Positions 33,337 through 41,589 of a DNA stretch of 64,000 nucleotides are shown here, one piece after another. The position numbers were made by a program, and so were the translations under genes. Origin of the DNA: JBMNCQ01 sp049366715 (lineage in GTDB: Bacteria; Bacillota; Peptococcia; Peptococcales; BICA1-8); assembly GCA_049366715.1 (NCBI GenBank), contig JBMNCQ010000054.1, forward strand, positions 124,001 through 188,000, read 5' to 3'. Each line of letters starts with the position of its first letter. Position 1 is the first letter of the stretch. A model generated the notes under the pieces. The model was not told where the DNA came from. It saw only the letters and a list, made by a program, of their open reading frames with translations, and did not search any database.

Positions 33337-33783
33337 ATGGCACCACAATTAGATTTAAGGAAAATACTGCGGGGGTTTGACGGGGAGTTGTACAGCGAGG
33401 ACGGTGATTTCCTGGCTGAGGTCAATACCTTTCAGGTCCAGGCCAATGTCACCAATGCCGATTACCAGCCGGCGGGCTCGCCTTTAAGTGTAGCCATCAT
33501 GCAGAGCTACACCCTGACTTTAACTTTAACGGAGACTGTTGTCCGGGATGCAGTTCTTTTGCAAAAGTTCCTGGATGCGATCAGGAGCGGTCAGCAGCCT
33601 GTTTTTGGCTTCCAGGGCAAATTAAAAGGCCATGATGATACCGTTAGCAGGCAGATCTTCCGGAGCTGTGTACCGGACGGGGCTATCGATCTGCTCAATG
33701 TCAAGCCGGGTGAGATTATTAACCGGGCCTGGAGCTTCAGGATCAATGAGCCGCCGGAATTACAGGAATTATTAGGGGGTTAA
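33337..33783 (+). CDS. xkdM: Tail tube protein (module B)
   Basis: 148 aa, GGGAGGAG before ATG 33337. XkdM-like: LDLRKILRGFDGELYSEDGD, VNTFQVQANVTNADYQPAGS and QSYTLTLTLTETVVRD. Its size equals PBSX XkdM (147 aa), and it differs clearly from the module A tube. It should pair only with the module B sheath. Confidence 0.9.
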   Translation: MAPQLDLRKILRGFDGELYSEDGDFLAEVNTFQVQANVTNADYQPAGSPLSVAIMQSYTLTLTLTETVVRDAVLLQKFLDAIRSGQQPVFGFQGKLKGHDDTVSRQIFRSCVPDGAIDLLNVKPGEIINRAWSFRINEPPELQELLGG

Positions 33784-33788
33784 GGTTG

Positions 33789-34259
33789 ATGGATGAATTT
33801 GCTAAGGATGAATTACTGCTCCGGGAAGATGACCTCATCCGGGGGCTTTTAACGGCAGCCAATGAAAAAAATACGGAGGAAACCATCATTGAAATTGCCC
33901 GTAAGGGCAAGGTGCTCTTTAAATTCGCCGTCCATCCCCTTTCGGAAAAGGAGTATAATGACTGCCGGGACCAGGCAACCAAATATGTTATTTCTCCTAA
34001 AACGGGGATTAGAATCCCCAAGGAAACAGATGCCACCAAATTCCGCAGCCTGTTGATTTACTATGCGGCCAGAGAAGAGGACCGGGAAAAACTGTGGAAT
34101 AATAAAAGGGTCTGGGAACAGCTGGATGTATTAAGCGGTCCGGACCTTATCGACAGGGTGTTGTTTGCCGGGGAGAAAGATGCCGTTGTTGACAAAATCG
34201 ATGAAATCAGCGGTTTTAAAGACTTGGAGGACGAAAAGGAAAAACTGGCAAAAAACTGA
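33789..34259 (+). CDS. xkdN: Tail assembly chaperone, short form (module B)
   Basis: 156 aa from ATG 33789 (an in-frame TTG at 33786 is possible). It reads FAKDELLLREDDLIRGLLTA, then KFAVHPLSEKEYNDCRDQAT, which is the XkdN pattern. The frame ends GCA AAA AAC TGA, so that A AAA AAC, a classical -1 slippery heptamer, sits in exact phase before the stop. See the next entry for the extension. Confidence 0.87.
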   Translation: MDEFAKDELLLREDDLIRGLLTAANEKNTEETIIEIARKGKVLFKFAVHPLSEKEYNDCRDQATKYVISPKTGIRIPKETDATKFRSLLIYYAAREEDREKLWNNKRVWEQLDVLSGPDLIDRVLFAGEKDAVVDKIDEISGFKDLEDEKEKLAKN

Positions 34260-34438
34260 TTAAGGCCGGGGGCAGGGCCACATTATTACATCATATCTGG
34301 CAAAGGCTCGGAATTTTTCCCGACGAGGTGCTGACCAAGCCCCCGGGAGTCCGGGCCTTTGTGCTGGCCTCCATGAGGCTGGTTTTGGAGCATGAACAGC
34401 AGGAAGGAGGGGAGGAGCATGGCAACGGCGGTTTTTAG
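34256..34438 (+). CDS. Frameshift extension of the tail assembly chaperone (module B)
   Basis: After slippage on A AAA AAC (34250-34256), 60 residues follow in the -1 frame: LIKAGGRATLLHHIWQRLGI, FPDEVLTKPPGVRAFVLASM, then a charged end. This is the usual second domain of frameshifted chaperones and gives a fusion of about 216 aa. The extension overlaps the tape-measure start. Together with module A it shows that both modules keep functional translational recoding. Confidence 0.85.
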   Translation: MIKAGGRATLLHHIWQRLGIFPDEVLTKPPGVRAFVLASMRLVLEHEQQEGGEEHGNGGF

Positions 34439-35840
34439 AATCGAAGCACCGGTATTTAAAGCAGCTCTGGATCATTTAACGAAGTTCGAGAAAAATATTG
34501 GCAAAATCGAAAAGCGTTTGCAAGGATTGAAAAAGCTGGGCGGCGGAGGCAAGCTGACTCTTGGCGGCAATGCAGCCGGGGGGATAGCCGGAGGACTGTC
34601 CGATAAGCTGCAGACAGTCCGGGATTATACTTCCAGGCTGCAAACCCCTTTGGACCTGAAGACGGCAGGAATAAGTTCCGGCTCCGGTCTGCCCGCTTCA
34701 GGGAAAGTCGGTGACTCCGGAGCACAGGGTGGCGGCACTGCTGCCCGGCCTGAGACAACTGCCGGGGGAGCATTCGGAGAATCTTTTCTGGGCAGGATAG
34801 AAAATTCCCTGACCAGGGCGGGGGAGACCCTGACCACAATTCAGGATTTTATTGGCAAAGTAAAGGATACCGTCAAAGGGGTTAATGATTTAATCAATAC
34901 CTTTAAAAGTACAATAAAGTCCGTTCTGGAAATTATATCTTTGTTTAAAAGCCCCAATAAAGGAGCAGGATCAGCTCCTAAATCAACGGGCAGCAAGAAA
35001 ACAGCCCCCCTTATTAAGGAAAAAGAAAATTCCGTAAAAAGGAGCAAATCAGTCACGGAAAAATCAGCAGCAGCGAAAAATGCTAAAAAAAATATGGATC
35101 AGATTCAGGCAGACCAGGAGCTGCAGCACAAAAGCCGGGAAAAAACAAAAAGCATAATTTCCGGTAAAGATACGTCCGGCAAAACAGGGAGTACAGTTAA
35201 GCAGGCAGCTACTAAAGGTGTTAACACCATTGAACCGGTGGCTGCAAAAGGGTTCCCGGGTAAGCTCCTGCAAGCAGGACGCAGAGCCATGGGCAAGGCC
35301 AAAGGCTTAAAGATTCCTTATGTAGATATCGCCCTGGGAGCAGCCGAGATAATATCAGCAGGCAAAGGAAACAGGTGGGCCAAGGCTAAAGAATTAGTAG
35401 TAGAAAAGGGAGGTTCCGCTGTGGGGACAGCACTGGGAACTTTAGTAGGAGGTCCTTTGGGCGGTGCTGTCGGAGCCCAGCTGGGTAGTTTAGCCGGTGA
35501 GAAGTTATTTGGATTCTTAGAAAGTAAATTCGGATCAGACCGGGAAAAAGGCTTAGCCCCGCAAGCTGCCGGTTTTAATGAACCGGGGGTTGGTACCGGC
35601 AGTCTCAGCCCGGTTCCCCAGCCTGTTCCTTATCAGATCCCCGCTGAAAAAGCCAGGCAGGAGCTGCAGGTCACGGTAAATGTAAGTCCGGAATTTAATA
35701 TAAATACCTACGTAGATGCCGGAGAAGTATTAAAGGTAATCAAAGCTAATCTGAATGCTTTGACGGAAGAAATCGGCGATAGGATGGCCGAATCCCTGCA
35801 GGGACGCTGGAGCAATACGGTCCTGGACGGCGGGCATTGA
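34419..35840 (+). CDS. Short tape measure protein (module B)
   Basis: 473 aa from ATG 34419 (GGAAGGAGGGGAGGAG upstream), not the earlier in-frame ATG 34392. It opens ATAVFRIEAPVFKAALDHLT and has a helical, Lys/Gly/Ser-rich body. A Gly-rich hydrophobic patch lies at ~335-375 (GSAVGTALGTLVGGPLGGAV), and it ends in the conserved VTVNVSPEFNINTYVDAGEV and RMAESLQG. At ~0.15 nm per residue the tail would be near 70 nm, shorter than particle A. A terminator and a palindromic element follow instead of the LysM gene. Confidence 0.8.
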   Translation: MATAVFRIEAPVFKAALDHLTKFEKNIGKIEKRLQGLKKLGGGGKLTLGGNAAGGIAGGLSDKLQTVRDYTSRLQTPLDLKTAGISSGSGLPASGKVGDSGAQGGGTAARPETTAGGAFGESFLGRIENSLTRAGETLTTIQDFIGKVKDTVKGVNDLINTFKSTIKSVLEIISLFKSPNKGAGSAPKSTGSKKTAPLIKEKENSVKRSKSVTEKSAAAKNAKKNMDQIQADQELQHKSREKTKSIISGKDTSGKTGSTVKQAATKGVNTIEPVAAKGFPGKLLQAGRRAMGKAKGLKIPYVDIALGAAEIISAGKGNRWAKAKELVVEKGGSAVGTALGTLVGGPLGGAVGAQLGSLAGEKLFGFLESKFGSDREKGLAPQAAGFNEPGVGTGSLSPVPQPVPYQIPAEKARQELQVTVNVSPEFNINTYVDAGEVLKVIKANLNALTEEIGDRMAESLQGRWSNTVLDGGH

Positions 35841-35853
35841 TTATTGGCAGGAG

Positions 35854-35880
35854 AAGAACCGGTCCTTCCGGTTCTTTTCT
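35854..35880 (+). terminator. Terminator after the module B tape measure
   Basis: AAGAACCGG-TCCTT-CCGGTTCTT followed by TTCT. It stops or reduces transcription at the tape-measure/LysM junction, the same junction that holds the lipoprotein cassette in module A. Confidence 0.7.
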
Positions 35881-35892
35881 ACCGGTAATCAC

Positions 35893-35982
35893 AATTGAAA
35901 TTTGAGAATGAAGAATGATAAAAAAATGTAGGGGCGACCTGCGGTCGCCCGTTTTCATTAAAGCACGGGAAAATTTCAAATT
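35893..35982. repeat. Palindromic MITE-like element
   Basis: Outer arms AATTGAAATTTGA (35893-35905) and AAATTTCAAATT (35971-35982) enclose a perfect GGGCGACC/GGTCGCCC hairpin (35932-35950). At 90 bp with terminal inversion it resembles a small non-autonomous element. No second copy is seen in the window. Confidence 0.45.
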
Positions 35983-36009
35983 AAGATATTGACGAATGGA
36001 CGGAGATAA

Positions 36010-36034
36010 AATCGCCTTTAGGCGATTGTTCTTT
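36010..36034 (+). terminator. Small hairpin before the module B LysM gene
   Basis: AATCGCC-TTTA-GGCGATT followed by GTTCTTT, immediately upstream of the LysM gene's ribosome site. Weak terminator or RNA-processing site. Confidence 0.4.
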
Positions 36035-36046
36035 GGAGGTGAGGCT

Positions 36047-36694
36047 ATGGATTTTTATTTGCGGGATAAGTCCGGACAGTTAATCACTTTCCCCCTCAGT
36101 CCTCAAAAGGTTGAGGTGAGGTCCGGAGCCCTGCTGCAAAGCTTTAATATTGTGCAGCTAGGGGAAATCAAAATCCCCCGGGGAAATTCCGTAACGGGGA
36201 TCTCCTGGGAAGGAATGCTGCCGGGGGAAGCCAGGAAGGAGATGCCTTATGTGCAAAACTGGCAGGAACCGCAAGCCGTTGTGGAACGGATAGAAAGATA
36301 TAAAACAGCCGGTGAAAAGCTGCGGCTTTTGATTACTGAAAGTCCTCTTAACCTGGATGTATATATTGAAACTTTTGCATACTCCTGGCAGGGGGGTTTT
36401 GGTGATGTTCAATACCGGTTAAACCTGGTTCAGGTCAGGGAACTGAACATATTTTCTACTACGGAACAGTCCGGCTCTGCTGCTGCTCAGACCGCCAGGT
36501 CTTCCCCCCCGCCGCCTAAAACGTATACGGTTAAGCCTGATGATACTCTCTATGGAATCGCCAAAAAACTTTTGGGAAACGGCGGGAGATATTTGGAAAT
36601 CTACCAGTTAAACCGCGATATTATCGGTGAGGATTATAACCTGATTATACCCGGGCAGGTTTTCCGCATACCGGGTGGTGAGGCTGAGCAATGA
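36047..36694 (+). CDS. xkdP: LysM tail protein (XkdP-like, module B)
   Basis: 215 aa from ATG 36047 (GGAGGTGAGG); the ORF from 35996 is too long. The N-terminal XkdP domain (DFYLRDKSGQLITFPLSPQK, VQLGEIKIPRGNSVTGISWE) is followed by a Pro-rich linker (SSPPPPK) and one LysM repeat (YTVKPDDTLYGIAKKLLGNG, LIIPGQVFRIPGG). It has the same role as the 24498 product and similar size. The stop overlaps the hub gene start by 4 bases. Confidence 0.88.
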   Translation: MDFYLRDKSGQLITFPLSPQKVEVRSGALLQSFNIVQLGEIKIPRGNSVTGISWEGMLPGEARKEMPYVQNWQEPQAVVERIERYKTAGEKLRLLITESPLNLDVYIETFAYSWQGGFGDVQYRLNLVQVRELNIFSTTEQSGSAAAQTARSSPPPPKTYTVKPDDTLYGIAKKLLGNGGRYLEIYQLNRDIIGEDYNLIIPGQVFRIPGGEAEQ

Positions 36695-37683
36695 TCAACA
36701 TAACGGAGATTAAATATGATTTGGCGGCGGTAACGCCTCAGGGCGACAGGCTGCATTTGAACGATTTTTACAGAAGTCTGTCTTTGGAAGAACAGCCGGA
36801 AGAGCTGGCGGTGAGTCTGAAAATGGAAATTCACAACCAGCAGGTGGACGGACAGTGGCTGCACCAACTGCTGCCTTTAGGAGGCCAGGTCTATCTCTGG
36901 GCCGACTGGGGGGAAGGGCAGGTGGAAGTATTCCGGGGTAATATCAGACAGTGGTTCTACCGGACCGATCCTTTAGGACATTTAAACCTGGAGGCTTATG
37001 ACATGTTATATCAGCTTAGATCTAAAGACCACCGTTCATATGCACCGGGGACCAAGGCCCGGGTTATTTTAGAAGACATTGCCTCTTTCTGGAAGATACC
37101 CCTGGGTACAGTGGAAGGGCCGGAGGCAGAGCTGGGAAAAAAAATCTTCCGCAACCGTTCTGTTGCCGGGATGATGACAGAAGTGCTGGGGGAAGCGCAA
37201 AAAAGAGGTGCCGGCGAATTTATCCTGCGGGCCCGGGAGGGACAGGCGGATATCATCAGGGCAGGGGGTAATACCGTTATTTATCACTTCGAAAGCGGTG
37301 CGGGGGTTATGAATATTGATGATCAGCAGGATATCCGGGAGCTTATTACCCGGGTAAAGGTGTTCGGTAAGGAACGTACGGAAAAGGTCCCGCCTGTTGT
37401 TGCCGTTGAGGACGGTGCTACGGAATTTGGAATTCTGCAGGAGGTCCTTTACTTGGATGAGTTTGATACCCCTGCTGCTGCCCGCAAGGCTGCCGAAGAA
37501 ATCATTAGGGAACGGGGCGAGCCCCGGAAGAAGCGGAAGGTGACTGCCCCGGACCTGCCGTTTATCAGAAAAGGGGATAAGGTTCATATCCAGGCGGGAA
37601 CCCTGGACGGCTACTATATTGTGAGCGGTGTCCGGCACGAAATTGACCGGCAGACAATGATCATGGAGGTTAAGGATTTATGA
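36691..37683 (+). CDS. xkdQ: Baseplate hub protein (XkdQ-like, module B)
   Basis: 330 aa. Hub pattern: DRLHLNDFYRSLSLEEQPEE, QVYLWADWGEGQVEVFRGNI, KARVILEDIASFWKIPLGTV and DQQDIRELITRVKVFGKERT, ending in a KGDKVHIQAGTLDGYYIVSG domain typical of gpD/gp27-like hubs. It forms the trimeric platform for the spike. Overlaps of 4 bases on both sides point to translational coupling. Confidence 0.85.
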   Translation: MINITEIKYDLAAVTPQGDRLHLNDFYRSLSLEEQPEELAVSLKMEIHNQQVDGQWLHQLLPLGGQVYLWADWGEGQVEVFRGNIRQWFYRTDPLGHLNLEAYDMLYQLRSKDHRSYAPGTKARVILEDIASFWKIPLGTVEGPEAELGKKIFRNRSVAGMMTEVLGEAQKRGAGEFILRAREGQADIIRAGGNTVIYHFESGAGVMNIDDQQDIRELITRVKVFGKERTEKVPPVVAVEDGATEFGILQEVLYLDEFDTPAAARKAAEEIIRERGEPRKKRKVTAPDLPFIRKGDKVHIQAGTLDGYYIVSGVRHEIDRQTMIMEVKDL

Positions 37684-38093
37684 AGGGAATCAGTAAGCTG
37701 GCCCAGACTATGAAAAATTTTACCGCAGAAATGGGTAAAAGTTCCGAGGTGCTGGTGCTGGGGATGATTAAAGAAGATCTGAGTCTTTTGACGGATGATT
37801 TTGAGGTGACCATACCGGCCGGGGATTACCTGGTGGCCAGGACTCTGACCCTGGATGATCCCCTGACCGGTACTGTGGCAAATCAGGGCCTGCACGGCCA
37901 CGGGCCCGGTGGCAGTCACAGCCAGTATGCCGGAGACGGTATTCATACTCATCCCGGGACGGAAGGGGCTCATTTTCATGAGATTAAAAGACCGGAAAAG
38001 CTGGCGCCTTTGCAGCCCGGGGACCGGGTACTGGTGGCTTGGGTCAACCAGGGGCTGGATCCGGTAGTAATTGATGTTGTCGTTAATTGTTAG
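37680..38093 (+). CDS. xkdR: Baseplate spike-type protein with a His-rich loop (XkdR-like, module B)
   Basis: 137 aa. An OB-like core (DFEVTIPAGDYLVARTLTLD, then LQPGDRVLVAWVNQGLDPVV) encloses a stretch at about residues 63-102 with nine histidines in HGHGPGGSHSQ, GIHTHPG and AHFHE. Clustered HxH motifs bind iron at the tip of the P2 gpV spike, so a metal-bound membrane-piercing tip is plausible here. The module A counterpart (26193) lacks the loop. Metal binding is inference. Confidence 0.75.
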   Translation: MKGISKLAQTMKNFTAEMGKSSEVLVLGMIKEDLSLLTDDFEVTIPAGDYLVARTLTLDDPLTGTVANQGLHGHGPGGSHSQYAGDGIHTHPGTEGAHFHEIKRPEKLAPLQPGDRVLVAWVNQGLDPVVIDVVVNC

Positions 38094-38104
38094 GAGGGAT
38101 GAAA

Positions 38105-38551
38105 ATGCCTAATATATATCCTGTGTTTTCAGCACCGGAGCTGGCAGCCCGGGAAGCAAACCTGCAAACTGTCCGGTACGGGAAATCCTTTCATTTTGAT
38201 TTTGCCAAGGGTGATTTTACGCTGGAAGGGGACGGAAAAGTCAGCGAAACCGACGGTTACCAAGCCTGGGTCCAGTGGTGCCTAAAGGCTGTCTTAACCC
38301 GGCGGTTCACTTACCTGGCTTATAGCGGGCAGTTCGGGATGGAAAGGGACGGGATCAGGAGAATACCGGCCAGAAACGGGGTGCAGGCAGAGCTGGCTCG
38401 GGTAATCACCGAAGCTTTACTGGCTGATCCCCGGACCGAGGCCGTAACGGATTTTGCTTATGACTGGCAGGGTGACGGGGTCAGGGTCGGCTTTACCGTT
38501 AAGCCGGTGATTGGGACCCGGGAAAGATTGGAGGTATCGATAAATGATTGA
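38105..38551 (+). CDS. xkdS: Baseplate wedge protein, gp25/DUF2634 (XkdS-like, module B)
   Basis: 148 aa from ATG 38105 (AGGAGGG at 38092-38098). XkdS features: YGKSFHFDFAKGDFTLEGDG, YQAWVQWCLKAVLTRRFTYL (the R-x-x-Y block) and ELARVITEALLADPR. It is a baseplate assembly component. Its last 8 bases overlap the baseplate J start. Confidence 0.85.
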   Translation: MPNIYPVFSAPELAAREANLQTVRYGKSFHFDFAKGDFTLEGDGKVSETDGYQAWVQWCLKAVLTRRFTYLAYSGQFGMERDGIRRIPARNGVQAELARVITEALLADPRTEAVTDFAYDWQGDGVRVGFTVKPVIGTRERLEVSIND

Positions 38552-40148
38552 GCTACCGGAATTTTTACAGGAACAGACAGAAGAAAAAATCAGACAGCGG
38601 ATGCTGGAGCAGGTACCCGGTGACCTGGATAAAACAGAAGGGGGATTTATTTTTGATGCCCTTTCCCCGGCAGCAATTGAGCTGGCCCAGGCTGCCATCT
38701 GGGCCCGGGAAGTGCTGCGCCGGGGCTTTGCCGGTACGGCGGCCAGCTCGATAGCCGGGGAAAAAACCCGGGAACTGAGCTTACGGGCCGAGGAACATGG
38801 GCTGGCCCGGCGCCCGGCAGTGGCGGCAGAAGGCTATGCAGTCTTTACAGGGACAGCGGGAACCATCATTCCGGCCGGGACCCAGATGAGCACTGCCAGT
38901 ACGGAAACCCGGCCGGCTATTTTCTATGCGACCAAAGAAGAGGCAGCCATCGGGGACAGCGGAAGCATCGCTGCTGCTATCGAGGCCCTGGAACCCGGTC
39001 AACAGGGTAATGCCGCCGCCCATACGGTGCGGTTTTTTGTTACGAAGATTGCCGGGATAAATAGTGTTGATAATTTGGAAGCCCTCATGGGAGGACTGGA
39101 TGAGGAGGACGATCTCAGCTTACTGGCCCGGTATCTGCAAAAAGTCCGCAGTCCCAGTGCCGGAGGGAACAGGGCTGATTATGTCAACTGGGCCCTGGAA
39201 GTTCCGGGGGTGGGGGGTGTTTCCGTTATCCCGGTGCGGGATGGGGCCGGAACCGTCAGTGTGGCTATCATTGACGATAAAAAGGAGCCTGCCGGGCAAG
39301 AGCTTGTGGACAAGGTTCAGGACTATATTGCCCCTCTCTGGAATTTTGAAAAAGAAGCAGAAGCGATGTCCTGGGGGGAGAATGGCACCAGCCTTGATGA
39401 AACCCTGGATGATGACAGGGGAAATGCAGTCAGGATGATTTATAGCCCGGAAGGACCGGGGACGATTATCCAAGAAGAGCTGGCGGAATTCCTCAGCAAT
39501 ACCGGTCGGGCTCTGCCGGGAATCTGGCGGCTAAGTATCTCGGTCAAAGTTGATCATGACGATTCAGAGGAAAGCTTACTGCAGTTTGGCATCTGGAACA
39601 ACAGCGCCGGCACCTGGGCCGGGACAAACAGCGAGGGGGGAAATGAGGCGGTGACAACCTTGACGGCGGCAGAACTGTCCTCATCATTTGCGGAGACCGG
39701 GCAGGAATTTTACTGGAACGGTCTGGACCAGGTGGAGTTGAGAATCAGCCGGCTGCAGGCCGATCAGGCAACAACTTTATGGGTGGATAGAGCCAGTTAC
39801 CGTTCCACATTCAGTTCTGATACCGGTGAGGGGAAAGCCCCCGTGGGCGCAAAAGTAACAGTGGAACCGGCCGAAGCTGTTTTGATCAATGTTTCTGCTG
39901 TCTTAACCATTGCGGAAGGTTATCATGCCGAAAGCATAAAAGCAAGCGTGGAACAGAATATTGAGGATTATGTCCGTTCCACAGCCTTTCAGGACGATAA
40001 TGATGTGCGGTATGTCAGGATTGGCCAGGCTATTTTAGATACCACCGGCGTAAAGGATTATGACGATCTTTTGGTTAACGGGCAGGACGGGAACATTGAG
40101 ATCGGCAGCCAGCAGGTAGCCTTGAAAGGGACGGTGTCACTGACATGA
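38544..40148 (+). CDS. xkdT: Baseplate J protein with a ~180-residue inserted beta domain (module B)
   Basis: 534 aa; the usual length, as in module A, is ~350. Residues 1-265 are a normal baseplate J N-terminal half (PGDLDKTEGGFIFDALSPAA, GTIIPAGTQMSTASTE, WALEVPGVGGVSVIPVRDGA). Residues ~275-440 are an insertion with strand-turn pattern and many aromatics (GIWRLSISVKVDHDD, LLQFGIWNNSAGTWAG, QEFYWNGLDQVELRISRLQA), like a carbohydrate-binding jelly roll. The family C-terminus resumes at GAKVTVEPAEAVLINVSAVL. An added cell-surface-binding domain on the baseplate is inferred. Confidence 0.85.
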   Translation: MIELPEFLQEQTEEKIRQRMLEQVPGDLDKTEGGFIFDALSPAAIELAQAAIWAREVLRRGFAGTAASSIAGEKTRELSLRAEEHGLARRPAVAAEGYAVFTGTAGTIIPAGTQMSTASTETRPAIFYATKEEAAIGDSGSIAAAIEALEPGQQGNAAAHTVRFFVTKIAGINSVDNLEALMGGLDEEDDLSLLARYLQKVRSPSAGGNRADYVNWALEVPGVGGVSVIPVRDGAGTVSVAIIDDKKEPAGQELVDKVQDYIAPLWNFEKEAEAMSWGENGTSLDETLDDDRGNAVRMIYSPEGPGTIIQEELAEFLSNTGRALPGIWRLSISVKVDHDDSEESLLQFGIWNNSAGTWAGTNSEGGNEAVTTLTAAELSSSFAETGQEFYWNGLDQVELRISRLQADQATTLWVDRASYRSTFSSDTGEGKAPVGAKVTVEPAEAVLINVSAVLTIAEGYHAESIKASVEQNIEDYVRSTAFQDDNDVRYVRIGQAILDTTGVKDYDDLLVNGQDGNIEIGSQQVALKGTVSLT

Positions 40149-40717
40149 CAGATATCTTAACCAGTAGCGGCGCCAAGAGGATGCTGGGCTATTTGCCGGA
40201 ATATTATGAGAACAGCCGGATCATGAAAACAATTTTAGCAGCCCAGGGTAGTGAGATTGACCGGCTAGCCGGTGCCGTAGATGAAATTTTAGACCAGTTT
40301 TTTGTCCGTACGGCCACCTGGGCTCTGGAAAGCTGGGAAAAGGAGCTGGGGCTGGATGCAGCCCTGGACCAGACGGAAAATGAACGGCGGGACAGGATTA
40401 TCTCCAGACTGCGGGGTACCGGTACGGCAACCATCAATGTGGTAAAAAACGTAGCCGAATCCTATGATAAAGGAGCAATTGAGGTAATCCAGGACCACAC
40501 CCTTTATCATACAATCATTAAATTTGTGGATACCAAAGGGGTGCCCCCTAATCTGGATGACCTGAAAAGGGCCTTAAGGGCCGTAGTACCGGCCCATCTG
40601 GGGATAGAATTTAAATTAAATTACTTAATCTGGGATGAAATAGACAGCCTGAATATGACCTGGGATGCCTGGGATGCTTTAAATTTAACTTGGGATGAGC
40701 TGGAGGTGTATATTTAA
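40145..40717 (+). CDS. xkdU: Baseplate/tail-tip protein (XkdU-like, module B)
   Basis: 190 aa, ATG 40145 overlapping the upstream stop. Typical start (GAKRMLGYLPEYYENSRIMK) and middle (TWALESWEKELGLDAALDQT, then RRDRIISRLRGTGTATINVV) of gpI/XkdU proteins. The C-terminus has Trp repeats (LNMTWDAWDALNLTWDEL) in place of the YTHxQL repeats of module A. It links the wedge to fibre 3. Confidence 0.88.
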   Translation: MTDILTSSGAKRMLGYLPEYYENSRIMKTILAAQGSEIDRLAGAVDEILDQFFVRTATWALESWEKELGLDAALDQTENERRDRIISRLRGTGTATINVVKNVAESYDKGAIEVIQDHTLYHTIIKFVDTKGVPPNLDDLKRALRAVVPAHLGIEFKLNYLIWDEIDSLNMTWDAWDALNLTWDELEVYI

Positions 40718-40718
40718 A

Positions 40719-41579
40719 ATGGCGGATATTACTGCAAGGTTAGAACTGAAAAAGCCGTTAGGTAATGAAACTTTTAACAGGGAAAGCTATAACGAAAATT
40801 TAGATTTAATTGACCAGAATGCCGAAACTACCGACGGGGCACAAGCCAAAGCCCTGGCCGCAGAAAATGCGGCCAGGGCTTACACCGATCAGGAAGTCGG
40901 TGCTGTCAGTGACGAGGTTAGTGCACATACGGGAGACAGTACGAATCCTCACATGGTCACAAAGCTGCAGGTGGGCTTAGGTAATGTGGATAATGTTCAG
41001 CAGGCCCCCCTGACTCACGTTGGTGCAGCAGGCTCCGCTCATGGAACGGCCACTACTTCTGCTGCCGGTTTTATGAGTGCTGCCGATAAAAGTAAGCTGA
41101 ATGGGATTGAAGCAGGGGCTACCGGAAATCAGACCGCCGCGGAAATATTAACGGCTCTGAAAACCGTAGACGGCAGCGGCAGCGGATTAGATGCCGATAC
41201 ATTGGACGGGCAGCAGGCTTCGGCCTTTGAACCGGCCTTTAGCAAAAACAATGCATTTAACAAGAATTTCGGAACGGCCTCGGGAACAGTTTGCCAGGGA
41301 AACGATACCAGGTTGTCAAATGCCCGGACCCCAACCGCCCATAATCATTCTGCCGGCAATATAAATAGTGGGACATTAGCAATAGCAAGAATACCTACGG
41401 GGACGTCAAGCTCCACTGTATGTGTTGGTAATGATAGTAGACTTTCAAACAGCAGGCAGTGTAATAATAATTTCGACAATGCGGCTACTGCAAGATCGAA
41501 TTTAGAAGTAAGAAGAATAACGAGCGGAACTGCTGACCCTAGTGGTGGTTCAAACGGTGATATTTATTTTCAAAGGTAG
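40719..41579 (+). CDS. Tail fibre protein (fibre 3, module B)
   Basis: 286 aa from ATG 40719 (GGAGGTG at 40702-40708); the frame from 40695 overlaps the upstream gene. Residues 1-90 (ADITARLELKKPLGNETFNR) are close to fibre 1, so the same attachment domain serves both. The middle has fibre-type repeats (VGAAGSAHGTATTSAAGFMS, DTRLSNARTPTAHNHSAGNI), ending DPSGGSNGDIYF as fibre 1 does. Ordinary DUF-type collagen-like/T4-gp37-like fibre motifs are present, but no enzymatic motif. Confidence 0.8.
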   Translation: MADITARLELKKPLGNETFNRESYNENLDLIDQNAETTDGAQAKALAAENAARAYTDQEVGAVSDEVSAHTGDSTNPHMVTKLQVGLGNVDNVQQAPLTHVGAAGSAHGTATTSAAGFMSAADKSKLNGIEAGATGNQTAAEILTALKTVDGSGSGLDADTLDGQQASAFEPAFSKNNAFNKNFGTASGTVCQGNDTRLSNARTPTAHNHSAGNINSGTLAIARIPTGTSSSTVCVGNDSRLSNSRQCNNNFDNAATARSNLEVRRITSGTADPSGGSNGDIYFQR

Positions 41580-41589
41580 GTGGTGATTA

